Source: Kwoniella bestiolae CBS 10118 (Eukaryota; Basidiomycota; Tremellomycetes; Tremellales; Cryptococcaceae). Taken from it: DNA of 64,000 nucleotides. The first letter of the stretch is position 1. Every line of letters begins with the position of its first letter. The stretch is from positions 1,426,001 through 1,490,000 of the forward strand of contig NC_089244.1 of assembly GCF_000512585.2 (NCBI RefSeq), read 5' to 3'. The notes beneath the pieces are model-generated. The model was not told where the DNA came from and searched no databases. It saw nothing but the letters and a program-made list of their open reading frames with translations. The translations under genes and the position numbers were made by a program. Shown here piece after piece: positions 49,545 through 60,688 of the stretch.

Positions 49545-50945
49545 TGAAGAAAATAGGAAGGTAGAGGATAAGGCTATATTGATGATATACTGGGACGTTT
49601 CAAAAATTGTTGGTTGTAGTCGAATTGTAGATTAAGCCATCTCATACTGTATAATACGTAAAGAATTTTGTATGAACGGTATCATGCCATGCGTCGTTCC
49701 ATGTTTACTTCTACTTTTCGGACCTCCCAGTTTTCGTCCTGGAGAGTTCACGTGCTATTCGTCAGGATATATTCAGACTAAAACACGGATCTCAGAGCAG
49801 ATCCGAAGTACTCGTCACGCTGAGACCACTTTCAGGACACAACTGAAGTTGCTAGGCTGGACAGTCGCTTAGAATGTCAGTGTTAAACTCTATTTCCCCT
49901 TGTAACTTCGCTCAGTGTCCGGTGATGGTGGTGGTGATGGTGTAGTGACGGTGCGGCAACATCTCTCTCAAAATCAACTAGGTGTCAACTCGGACCATTA
50001 TTGCGGTAAGGTCAGTCAGTGTGTTTTCCACCAGGATAGGGATACGTGGCTAGTACGCACAAAGCAGAGTATCGAGTGGAAATGACCGATCAGTTCGGAT
50101 CATAGCTCTTTTACACCAAAGGCACTCCTTTACCTTGCTGCGTCAAAGCTCAAGCTCGAGTCGAACCAAGCACACACCTATCCTACACAACAAGACGCAA
50201 CAGAACAAAACAGCCACACCTTGTCATATTGTTCTGGATCCTATCGTATCAGTCGACCTCGACCTTGAGATGATCCAGTCTGACCACTTTATCCACACAC
50301 CGAAGACCGAAATAAACAGGATCAGACCGCTCTACTATCCAAGCATTCGCCACACGATCAACGAGTAAGAGTGAAACCAAGTCAAGTTGTTCGGCCATCA
50401 CACGACATTTTGATGGAGGTAAAGGAACCCCCTTGCGTTGTAGCCCACTAAATCCGCACATTCATCCACATAAACAAACTACACTATCAAACTGTGTGCT
50501 TTTGATTCCTCAACATCATACATCACAAGTTTTTTGTTCAGTTTCAACCCCGATACTTCCTACACTAGGCAATCTCCCTCTCCCGCGCTCCTAGTTCAAC
50601 TCATGATCGTCTTTGCCCGACCCGAAGGATGATGATGGGCCTCTGATCCGACATCAACCATCAACATATCCAAGCGAAAAGGAAAGGAAAGAAAAGGACA
50701 AGAATGCTTTGCGATCTCGATCAGTTGATTTGGTGATGATTTTTGATTGAGTTTAATACATACAGATCAAGTACACACGAGAAAACGAGGTGAAAGCGAA
50801 TTTGCTTCTTTCGTCTCAAATACATACCAATATATGTAGCAGATCGATCCATCAATTGTGGAAGATCATTTGCTATACACCTACGAGGGAGAAGAAAGAT
50901 TGCTTGATCCAGTCCGAACAGCAGATCTCAACTTGGATCCTCAAG
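49545..50945. other. gene-poor stretch upstream of the methyltransferase gene
   Basis: I see no gene in these 1.4 kb. Short GGTGAT/GGTGGT repeats occur near 49920-49942. The last 150 bases are in frame with the methyltransferase and could extend it from an ATG at 50790, but that extension is compositionally unlike a protein domain. Confidence 0.4.
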
Positions 50946-52750
50946 ATGGACTACCAAGATTCAAGCAGTCCTTTACGAGCTCACAGCCAACATTATGGTA
51001 AGTTACATATTGATCTGGTCTTGTAATCGAGGATGGGGAGCTGTGCTGACATTTGGCTGAGAAATTTAGCCTCGCAATCGAACGATGAGGACGATGACGA
51101 AATTGAATCGCGACACTCTGGACAGAACAACGATTTCTCCCAGGCAGATTACTTTGTCGAAGCTGAGCGAACCTAGTGGGTCGTCCTTTAACAAGATAGT
51201 TGACCGGTCGGTCCGTGCGGCTGATGTCTAGGCTGCTGTTTTCAGTAACAATGCATCGTGGGTGTATCGCTTACCGGCAGATCATGAGGAGGTAGTGGTA
51301 GGTGATGACAGGACTACTATGGTATGATACGACTGACAAGGATTTTGCTTTCTTGTTGTTAGCGGCAAGATCGATTACATTACATTGTATGTCTCGACTG
51401 CTAAAACTACCAACTTAGTAGGCCAGCTCACGTTCGCTTCAGTTGCTCAGCCTCTTACCTGGATTATATCGAGGTCCCGTCGAAGAGATACTGGATGACC
51501 GGAGCAGGCGCCATAAGAGGATATTGGATATAGGGTGTGGCACTGGATTATGGTAAGTTATCGACGACACAAGTTGGCCTTACCTTACCTTTTAGGCGGA
51601 GTGCTGATTTGATGATGCATGGCATCGTTTTGCAGGATCCAGGAGATGGCCGAACTTTTCCCTCAGGTCGATTGCATCGGGATTGGTAGGTCTGGTATAC
51701 ATGGGTCAAATGGCTGACGAGACAGATATAACCCCCTTACAGCATGAGTGGGTTTCAGGGATTGACTAGCCGTAGATCACGAGGCAAGCTGAAGGACTAT
51801 CACCAAAACAGCTCCCAATTCCGGAATTGCACTTTCATGCAGGTCAACGCTCCTGCAGGATTACGGACGTTGGGTGGGAACTCATTTGATGTAGTGAATA
51901 TACGTCAGATGTTGCATGCTGTGAGTCTACTGGAGACATCATCTGGGGATCACTAGACACGGGGGAGAGGCTGACCTTAAGGCTATGCTAAACCGGAGAT
52001 CAGACAGACGAATATCCCAGTATGGTCAAAGAGGCTCATCGGCTCCTTCGAACTGGCGGTATACTGTTGGTTCATGAACCACAGCTTCAGCTTCACAGCG
52101 CTTGGGAAGGATACAGTCTGGAAGACCTGGCGCCTTGTTTGGCTCAAGTGGGTATTTCCAAGAAGACTGGCATTGGCGAGCTGTGTGGAATATGCTGAGT
52201 GATGGATTGTCGGGATTATTCTGTTGCAGATGATCGGTCACCTAAGAGCGGCATATCAGTACAGAGGTATAGAGTCAGTCGTTTCACGAGGGATGTGGTG
52301 GTCTTTGCTGATGGATCTTGACCAGCACCGAATTATTCAGCAAAATGGATCAAGTCCTTGTTGAAGCTGGATTCGACGCGGATGGGATCGATGTGTATTA
52401 TCATTACAGGCAAGCATGTAGTGAAGATCCCCATAGTGGTAAGGAGACATGAATGCAGATAAATAGCCTCATATGGCTTTTTCGGTGTATAGCTGACGAT
52501 CTTGATTGCATTTCATTGGAAACTCGCAGAAGTCGGAATGAACGAAGTACTCAACGCTATTAGCTTTCTTTATGCCGCTCGACTGATGATTCTTGAAACT
52601 GGAGTGATAGATGAGGATGGATTCGATCAATTGATGCCTGGAATATCGGATGAGGTCAGCGGTAGATCGAGAGGTATAGCTGGTCCGTTGGGTGCTCAGG
52701 GGATGTTGAGTCCTTGGGGTTATTGGTGGGTCATCAAGGGCCATGAGTAG
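50946..52750 (+). CDS. SAM-dependent methyltransferase of the UMTA/LaeA-like type
   Basis: A class I methyltransferase; substrate unknown. The chain starts MDYQDSSSPLRAHSQHYA, then an acidic stretch, YNNASWVYRLPADHEEV, and RQDRLHYI. The SAM-binding motif I is RILDIGCGTGLWIQEMAELFPQVDCIGID, with ITPLQ after it. The reading frame then meets a stop, and a 64-nt GTGGGT...AACAG intron (about 51745-51808) restores the frame to SQFRNCTFMQVN. Next come FDVVNIRQMLHA, EYPSMVKEAHRLLRTGGILLVHEP, MIGHLRAAYQYR and a C-terminal EVGMNEVLNAISFLYAARLMI segment ending GMLSPWGYWWVIKGHE. About ten exons and about 390 residues. This layout fits fungal LaeA-like and UMTA methyltransferases. Some exon borders, in particular around 52405-52455, are my best reading rather than certain. 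Confidence 0.75.
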
Positions 52751-53097
52751 TTTAGTCTCCATATTGTCTTTGATGGAATACAGACATAGGATATCAGTAG
52801 ATATATTCTGGGCCGTATTGCTCTTCTCATTGTATATGCGGTTCATGTATGCTTGCCTACTATTCATAGTTGACTAAGTCATGCTGAGAGGAAAGAAAGA
52901 AAACAACGCCACAAGGGTGTATGTGATGAGCATGTGTATATGTTGAAGGAGACGCGTCCTACGCGCGCCATGTTCGAGGAAAGGATCGTATGCACATTAC
53001 CAAAAAAATAAATGAAATCATTTTACTCTTCTCTTTCCCTCTTTATCTCTGCTCACTTGTCTCCTCAATCTTTTCGTCACCTACCACCGCTGCAACG
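52751..53097. other. intergenic region upstream of the R1-finger gene
   Basis: This 347-bp gap lies between two plus-strand genes. It ends in a CT-rich leader. An in-frame upstream ATG at 52990 exists but its hydrophobic product looks like translated leader. Confidence 0.4.
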
Positions 53098-56000
53098 ATG
53101 GTGGTCTCTCCACTGAAGAGATCGAGTGACATCCCACGTTCGGAGAGCTCAACATCTGACCTAAGCACGATCTCATCAGAAAAAGAGGCAGAAAAAGAGG
53201 CAGCACAGGAGGAAGTCAAGGTTATCAATGGGAAAGGAAAGAAGAGGGCTAGAGAGAGCGATGGCAGTGTAGATCGAGCTGCTAAGAAGAAAGCGAGACA
53301 ATCTGAAGGTGGGGTCAGTGTAGATGGGAAGAAGGAAAAAGGAACGTACTGTCATATGTGAGTTGATCTTCCTCTTCTTCTGGATGGTTTACGCTGATAG
53401 TCATGAGACTACGATAGCTGTAGAAGGAAATGTGAAGCCGATCGTGAGCTTCATTGTCTGTTACCCTATGTCAGGCCAGGAGCTGATATGCTAATCGGTG
53501 TTACAGGCTATCTCAAATGCAATAATGCGAAAAAGAAGGGAAAGCCCAACCGTCCATGCCATTTATCATACTGCGATCGCGACTTGACGGTCCGGTATGG
53601 TCTATCTCCAGAGAAGATCGGCAGTATCAGGAAGAAAAAGAACCATTCCTCGAGCTCTATTGACGGGCCAGATGGAGAGGGATATGAATGGGAATGTCCT
53701 TGCTGTAGAGATGATTGCCAAGCTTCTGGGTGTGAGTCCTTGCTTTCTTCCGCGTGAACCATGTTTGGATGCTGACCGTTCGTCATAGGTCGGAAAAAGA
53801 AGGGCTTGGAACCTTTAGGGTAAGCTCAGCATTTTCTTCTTCTATTAAATGAGCTTTTTCTGATATGCGATTGGGAATACAGGAACTTGGCAAAAGCAGC
53901 CAGAGCCTCTAACGCTTCTTCTATACACGCAACACCTCTTCAGAATGGTCAATCCACTTCGAAATCTACTCCTTCCAAACCCACGACCGCCACACCTACC
54001 AAGAAAGTTGAATCCGATGACGAATCGGCATTATCAGAAATAGAGGTGGACCATTCCAAGAAGAAAGCCGCAAGACCATCCAAAGTAAATGGTACTACGT
54101 CAGTCGAGAAAGGAAATAGGAAAAGAAACTCTATATCCGCTTCTGATTCCACAGATCTCACCGATCTTGATGCCGAGAATTTCACAGAATTGCAGAAGAA
54201 AAAAGGCAGAACATCCAAAGTCAATGGTGAGGGCAAGTCAGTTTCGGGCACACCCAAGGATAAAAAGGGAAAAGCGAAATCTACCGTATCCACACCGAAA
54301 CAGAAAGATGGCAAAGCAAAGGAGAAGTCCGGTTCTAAAGCTAAAAATACACCTGTGGTGGAGATCAAGAAGGGTAAATCCAAGGAAAATGGAAAAGCTA
54401 CACCGAAAAAAGATGGGAAAGCTCAGAAAGCTACTCCGAAGAAGAAAGTGAAGGATGAGAAGGATAAGGAGAAAAAGGTCAAGCCAAAACCTGTCAAGAA
54501 ACCTGAAGTTATACCTGAACCTCCTATATTCGAGAAAGTCGCTACGAGATTAGGAAGAGAGGAAGCTGAACAAAGGATCATGGTGAGTTAACGCTGCTGG
54601 GGGAGTAACTTTCGATGATGGAGCTGATTGCTGGTTTAGCTTCGAGAGTACTTGTTCAGATTCCGCAACGTACTGTCCTTCCCCGAAAGAGCATTATTCC
54701 CTGTAGATGATTTTGATCGACCGTTGACGGAAGCTAGTGTCAGACTGTTCGCTGGTGCAATGGTGGATATGATCAAAGATGAAATGCAAGGTAGCGAGGA
54801 TGAAGACGTGAGTTCCTTCTGACTTCATACGCTATAGCAAAGCTGACTAGTCGTCCAGCTGGTCGACACGCTTTTCAATATCCGCGAAGAATTGCGGTAC
54901 TATGCCGATCTTGCTCGATTCCAGAGCATGTATAACATGCTCTCAGAGCCTCTCAACCTCAAGCTTCCACCACCTATCGTAGATGAACGACTTGAGGCCA
55001 ACAATTCTGCTCTTCGAGCTATTTTAGACTTGGGCGAAGATCAGGCTACCCCAGCTTGGGCTACTGAGCTTACTGCGGGTCCATCAAGACGGACGGCCGC
55101 TTCTAGGATCCCTCCGCCAGCTGAGGTGGTGCGAATGCTCCTTGCTTTTGCTGAAAGAACCTTGTCATCACCTAAGATCAGAGCCGATATGGAATATTTC
55201 GTACCTGAGAACGAGATAAGGAGGAAACATGCTAGTGCAATCAAGAAAGAGACGTCTATGATGGAGACTAGGAAGAAGAAGCTGAATGAGGCTAGATTGA
55301 AATGCAAGACAGCTGCTGAGACCAAGGCTCACAAGGAACAGGTAAGTCGAGCTGTCCAAACATGGGCGTATGTCGAATGAGCTGACCCTTACTTATGTGA
55401 TAGTACAACAAGGAAATGAGAGACTTCACGATGCGTCTCGATCTTATCAACGTCAACCTCGAAGCTCAACTTGCTCGTCGAGCTTTGCGCCATGAACCGC
55501 TGGGTATCGATCTAGACGGGAGAATATACTACGCTTTAGCACCTAGGGAGATAGACGATGATGTCAGACCACCTTTGGGATGGGCATCAGGATTATTAGT
55601 CTGGGGTATCGGCGTCGATGGAAACACAGGTGGAGATTCGGGATTACCAACATCGGTGGAAAGGTGGAGTCATTTTGGCCAGTCCAAGGATGTCAAACAG
55701 CTCGTACAGTGGATTGAATGGAGGTTCCAAAAACACATCGAATCGCTCAAACCTGCTAAAAAGTCAACTGCGAACCCCAAAACTCCAATCAAAAACCCTT
55801 TCACAACGCCTTCGAAGAGTAACGCAACAGCCAAGAAGACACCCGGATCAAAGATGAAGCAGAAGACATTACTCGAAGTGGTCATACCTACCTCAAACAA
55901 ACGATCGTTCCCCTCTATCGGGTCTGCTGAATCTTCCTTGTCGTCATTATCGACTGCTGCTAAAGCGTTGGGCGATGATGCTTCGTCCACATCTTCTGGA

Positions 56001-56177
56001 CTGACCCCGCCTCCTGCTGCATCACTAGACGAGCTGTTGGCTTTGGTAAACCCAGAAGGATATCAACCTTCTCTAGAAACCATAGAGGAACAGGGCAATA
56101 GACTAGTGACGAATCTGCGGCAAGTGCATAGATGGTTGGAGGTGTTAGAATGGAAAGGGTTTGGAGAGGTTGCATAG
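53098..56177 (+). CDS. chromatin protein with R1 (CDCA7-type) zinc finger and DDT/WHIM-like regions
   Basis: Eight exons (53098-53357, 53418-53443, 53507-53731, 53789-53819, 53883-54582, 54640-54807, 54859-55341, 55404-56177) give 888 residues. Splicing builds a cysteine-rich module at about residues 85-180: YCHICRRKCEADRYLKCNNA, then CHLSYCDRDLTVRYG and ECPCCRDDCQASGC. This is the zf-4CXXC_R1 pattern known from CDCA7, the partner of the remodeler HELLS in DNA-methylation maintenance. About 230 residues of Lys/Ser/Thr/Pro-rich disorder follow. Then LREYLFRFRNVLSFPERALF, DDFDRPLTEASVRLFAGAMVDMI and LVDTLFNIREELRYYADL resemble a DDT domain. ALRHEPLGIDLDGRIYYALAP resembles the WHIM/WSD motif that contacts linker DNA and ISWI-type ATPases. 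A helical C-terminus ends near 56177. No ATPase or methyltransferase domain is present. Confidence 0.82.
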
Positions 56178-56431
56178 TCGTTGGGAACACGCAGTACGTC
56201 GGAAGGGAAGGAAGGGTCACATGATGTGGTAGGGGTACACTGCATAGTAGCATTGCATCGGATTTCTCATGGGTACAGACAAGGATGAGGGAATTACTAT
56301 CTTTCATGCATATGTTCAATACTGAGCTTGCTAATACTACTCCTAACCTCCTTGACTTTCTTTTCTATATTGACAATCCCCAGTCACCTCCATCGCTACT
56401 CCCGCTTACTCATGTCTTAACCCATCCGCAC

Positions 56432-58573
56432 TCAGTTGTTAATCCACATCTTGAAATCCCTGTAATACGTGTACTGATCCTTCGAACTCGCCCAATCGGA
56501 GGTATGTCCCCCGAAGAAAGTAGAGAAGAATAGACCTATAAATCCGACTCCGCATGGCGTCTGAGATTGGATACTGTTCTTCACCTCTTCGGGAGTGTTC
56601 ATAATTTGACCAGGAGGGGATTTAAGAATGACAGGTTGAAGTGGTTGCGATTGACCGTTTGACTCGTATGCTTGTTGGACTACGGCTGGTTCGGGATGAA
56701 TCACTATTGACTTATTGGATAGATCGATAGAAGGTGAGTATGAGGGTGTTTGACTGATTTCAGAAGAAGAGGCGGGAGTGACGGTAACAGTGGTCGGCTG
56801 TGCGCTTGTCTGAGTGACGTAGATGGTATTGAATATGGTATCGACTGATGCTGAGGGAGTGATCGTACTGGTTATGATATCGGTTGTGGGGACGGTGATG
56901 AATGCTGTGGTGGGAGTTGCGGTGGTCACCGTGGTGATGGAATCGGTTATTGGGATGGTAATTACCAAGGCGTGTTCAGCTATCGAGGTAGCATCTGGGG
57001 AAGAAGAAGGATCATCTCGTTTCTTGAGACCTGAAGACGAAGTAGATGAAGCTGCAGTCGATCCCGAGGTGGAAGCTGAAGCTGAAGCAGAAGCAGAAGC
57101 AGAAGCTGAAGCTGAAGCAGTGATAGTAGCTGATGGCGTATAAGGTGTATAGTAAGCCGAAACAGGAGGCATAGTAGCAGTAACAGTAATGGTCGATACC
57201 ATCGTCGTGCTAGTACTACTATGTACCATCTCTTCGGAGATCTGCCAATCTTCGTCCAAAGCCGAGATCGTCGAATTAGCGCTGTCTTCTCCTCCTGGTT
57301 GACCGAATCCGATGGTATTGATCATAGCGTTAGCCGAAGAGGCAGAACCATCATCTTCGCCCTGTATACAACTATCCCCGTTCTCCCTGTACCGCACATC
57401 ACTAGCTGAGAGGATCAGCTGACCGTTCACCCAGATATTGAACCCGCCATCATTCTGCCCCGGAGTATTCAGCCACACATCTTGACGGACCGTCGTCCAA
57501 TCTCCCAGAGCAAATTTCCACGCGCCCCTACCTATCGATAGACCGTAGGCTGCATCGCACAGGGATTTGGGGGGAGTCTGACAGAGAGAAGGAGTCTGTT
57601 TATCTTTTGGGGCGTACTTCGTGATACAAAGGTATTAGCTGAGTGAATTCCACTGGATGGTATGAGCTGACTTACCAGGTAGAGTTCACCTTGACCACCT
57701 GCTCGCCACATTAGACGGGTACTGAAACAGCTATAACCCGGACCAAGATCAATCCATATCCACAACTTCATGACCAAAGAGAAAAACTCACTCCTCAGCT
57801 GCATTACCTCCCGAACACCCTTTATGCCCACCATAAAGTCCCGGCAACTTACCACCCTTCACGAAATCAAAGTCTGGCGGGAAATACACGCTATACTCCA
57901 AACTTGCATTCGTCGCTTTGGTGATATCCAGCGGAGCCGCATAGAACTCTGCTCCTCCCTGAGGCTTGTTACCTGGATTGATTGATCCACTGGGATATAG
58001 GATCTGCAAAGCATTTCTAGAAATATCCCAGGGCTCGGTCGGAGTAGATCCATCGGGATTGGTTCCACCTGCGTTATTGGCGGGTGCAGGTGATCCCGAT
58101 AGAATAGCCATGTTGTGTTTCCCCGCAGCGTAGGAGGATACCTGGAACGGCGACATGTCGGAGAACATTGGTGGTAAGGCCCATGACGCCGTGGGAGTAG
58201 GACTGAGAGCATACGCATCATTCGAGGTATCCCCTGGCTGGATGATAACGGGTACTACAGTAGGTTGAGCAGAGGGATCATCAAATTGAGCTGGTGCTGC
58301 AGTGGCATACCCTTCCCAATTGGAATCGCTTTCGCTCAAGCCGAAGTCGAACGAGTCTGCCATGGCTGTAGGGGACGCCGTGATAGTGGGAGGCGGAGCA
58401 AAGGTGTATCTGGTGGTACCCATATCGGTGATCATGGGATATGACATCGAAGAAGTCGTCATGGCAGGAGCAGCAGAGTCGGTAGGAAGTGGGGCAGCTA
58501 CCACCAAAGGCGCGAGAAGGAGCGGCAGAGTCGTGATCCAGCGACTGTTTTTGATGGGACTTGAAGATGTCAT
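56432..58573 (-). CDS. secreted PL14-type polysaccharide lyase with internal Ser/Thr-rich insert
   Basis: Probably a secreted lyase acting on a uronic-acid polysaccharide. Three exons (58573-57792, 57730-57676, 57616-56432) give 673 residues. A signal peptide is evident: basic MTSSSPIKNSR, then a hydrophobic core TTLPLLLAPLVVAAP. A Ser/Thr/Pro stalk follows. The lyase core is LEYSVYFPPDFDFVKGGKLP, GLYGGHKGCSGG, CFSTRLMWRAGGQGELYLYAP and WLNTPGQNDGGFNIWVNGQ. The final strand of this fold, FFSTFFGGHTSDWASSKDQYTYYRDF, appears only at the very C-terminus. Between them lies an insert of about 270 residues, rich in Ser, Thr, Ala and Val, with an SA-repeat and many potential O-glycosylation sites. 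No GPI signal is seen. The start at 58571-58573 is the Met nearest the signal peptide. The exon 3 acceptor (GAAG) is weak. Confidence 0.82.
57069..57120. repeat. GAAGCA/GAAGCT hexamer tandem repeat coding for Ser-Ala dipeptides
   Basis: On the plus strand GAAGCT and GAAGCA units alternate for about nine copies. On the coding minus strand they give a run of alternating Ser and Ala inside the lyase insert. Such a tandem repeat is prone to length change between strains. Confidence 0.8.
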
Positions 58574-59168
58574 TTTGTCGGTCCTGCCTTGGTCTCTTGG
58601 ATGAGTATGAATGGAATGCCGCACAGCGACTTTTGGAGTTACGAAGAGTAGGGTAAGCCTGTACAACAGGGGTTCGAAAGGGATAGAAGGAGAGAAGAAA
58701 GACCAGAATTCTTCGCGGAACAGTATCATAAGTAGAGTTATCATTTTCAAGTCTGTTTGATGAGGGTCAATAATCGAGATCCGTAGTGAAATCTCAGCGG
58801 GAGATCTTGGATCAGTCAAAGTCAGTAGCATGGTATAATATGAGATGTTTCCAGTCCAAGATATCAAGAAGGCGTTCTGGGCCCTGGGCACAATCGGAAT
58901 GATAACTCTATCTACAGTATTTTCGTGTATGCGGTGTTTCAGATTCCTTTCCTCTCAGCTTCCCAGCCACCAAATGAGGTCTCACTCTGAGACCATCCTG
59001 ATTTCCTCTTATCTAGCGTCTATTTCACCTCACCCGTTCGAGATATCTAGATGGGCTTCATGTCGAAAGTGACCAGGTTCAAATTATCTGCATGCTAATC
59101 AGTAAACAACGACCATAAATATCTGTCATCAAATGCAAACTCACATCCGACATAATCCCCTAGCCAGC
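58574..59168. other. intergenic region between the lyase and the micro-exon gene
   Basis: This is upstream sequence of the lyase gene and the 3' end of the next minus-strand gene. A long minus-strand frame continues upstream of the lyase signal peptide to 58891, but it lacks signal-like or domain content and is probably leader. No other gene is seen. Confidence 0.4.
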
Positions 59169-59920
59169 CTAGTTCAGGGGTATCTGGTCCAATGTATCGA
59201 CTGCGCTGTCAGTGCTGATCTGACAATGATTGACTTACAACATGACTATTTATCAGAGTTGTCAGCGGAGGACTCCAGTCTTAACCATGCTTGACGACTC
59301 ACCATTCTCTAGTCTCGTTCCATTTGGCTACGAAGTCAGCTTTCATCTCTCACAATTTATACTCACCAGATGCATATCGTAGTACTGGCAATACACCGTA
59401 TCAGTCTTTGAGGAAACGCAGTCTCATGAAACTCACTTTGACGTCCCTGTACTTTCATGGTCAGCTTAGTCAAGAGAACGGGAAGACAAAAGGACATGAC
59501 ACCTACTCTATAGGAGGGTACCTCGAAGCAGAGAACATCGATAACGTGTGGATGTTCCTTCCAGGCTCGGGGAACCACCAAGCTTCAATGATTAGAACTA
59601 TATGAGCTACATCCTGACATAATAGCAATAGCATCAAAATCAACTAACTGTTCCTGTACCAGTAGCATTGTGAGTGTCGGCAAGTGTGCAGTAAGAACGA
59701 ACTGTTCACGGTACCCATGATGAGCTCGAGGAGCATCTGGAAGGGTGATCAGATGAACCCACTGATAGTAAATATCCCACTTCTCATCCCTATTACCTAC
59801 TTCCGCAGCGATGGCAGCAGCATATTGATTTCGCTCCCGACTCGGTGGTGGTGGTTCTTGCTGTTGCGGCTGACGGTAATACTCTCGACTACTTCCCCCT
59901 CGTTTTCGAAAGAAGGACAT
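59169..59920 (-). CDS. probable small gene made of micro-exons, unrecognised product
   Basis: I do not recognise this protein. The ATG at 59920 starts MSFFRKRGGSSREYYRQPQQQ and a Pro/Arg-rich segment to AIAAE. A 64-nt segment with donor GTAGGT, CTGAT branch and TTCCAG acceptor follows, then MLLELIMGT. After a further intron the frame reads DVAHIVLIIEAWWFPEPGRN and IHTLSMFSASR. Four further segments bounded by GTGAGT/GTAAGT donors and AG acceptors give DVK, YYDMHL, PNGTRLEN and VMFAVDTLDQIPLN, with the stop at 59169-59171. One of these exons is only seven nucleotides (TCATGTT). All phases agree, which argues for a real gene. Two donors (GTGAAC, GTACCC) are weak. Without splicing, the first exon reads on as a 135-residue frame of unlikely composition. 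The product may be about 120 residues. Confidence 0.4.
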
Positions 59921-60519
59921 TTTCGAGTTATTTGTATTTTTGTTTTGGTTTAATTTCCAAAAAAGGAAGGGCAGGGGTAAGAAAGAAAACACATCAGTCA
60001 GTTCAGCTTATATCTGTGATTTGTAATTTCCCTTCTTCTTTTCCCCAACAAGCGCTGCTTCTGCTTCTTGCGCTCTCATCAATGATTAAACGAGTCGGTT
60101 CATGTTTAGCTTGGAAATTAGAAGATTGACAATATCGATCAAGGATCCTCGTGGGGGTAATTAGACCATTGGACTTCCCAAAACGACTTTAAAGCGAGTT
60201 TGACAGAACGTACCTGGACGAATCATAGGGTGATCCATAATGCTGTTCGATCAACAGAACCATCGTTACCGAAGATTAGTATGATCCACGAATACTTCTA
60301 GATTGATTTGAGTGGAGAGAAGGTAATTAGATGGAGTTGAGGAAAGAAGCATGAAAGCTTTCTGGTGTGACACTCCACTTACCCCACTTTCCCATGTCAC
60401 TGAGGTTTAGAAAAGTCGTGTTTGTGATTGATAATGATGAAAGGAGCAATTAGAGATCGAGTAGAACGATTCAAGAGAAACACGACCAAAACACGACCTG
60501 ACCTGCCAAATTAGACTTA

Positions 60520-60688
60520 CCCCTGAAGGTGGACTATCTCCGTCATCCCCTACTGCTGGCATGTACGACAGCAATCCAGGTTGAGGGGGTGCATCTTCCT
60601 GCTGTTGCTGTTGATAGTACCCTGCTTGTTGACCACCGTAACGTTGAGAGTCGGACCCACGATTCTGTCGACTAGATGTTTTCGACAC
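60520..60688 (-). CDS. possible Gln-rich first exon, gene model incomplete
   Basis: An open segment starts MSKTSSRQNRGSDSQRYGGQ, has a polyglutamine stretch, then APPQPGLLSYMPAVGDDGDS and PPSG before a good GTAAGT donor. Its composition resembles the Gln/Pro-rich start at 59920, and both end in phase 0. It could be an alternative first exon of the downstream micro-exon gene, or the start of a separate small gene. The nearest downstream acceptor-bounded segment (a TGACATGGG exon near 60390-60407) would give an immediate stop in this frame. I cannot complete the model. Confidence 0.3.

Noticed and set aside
51740..51960. Frameshifted pseudogene call for the UMTA/LaeA-like methyltransferase
   Set aside because: A 64-nt GT-AG intron restores the frame and links ITPLQ to NCTFMQVN as the family expects, so an intact gene is the simpler reading.
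56823..57143. Plus-strand frame with a Glu-Ala repeat
   Set aside because: It is the antisense of the Ser-Ala repeat of the lyase gene, whose minus-strand frame has a signal peptide and lyase motifs.
58590..58891. N-terminal extension of the lyase frame upstream of its signal peptide
   Set aside because: A secreted enzyme should begin at the signal peptide (58573), and the extension has no domain content.
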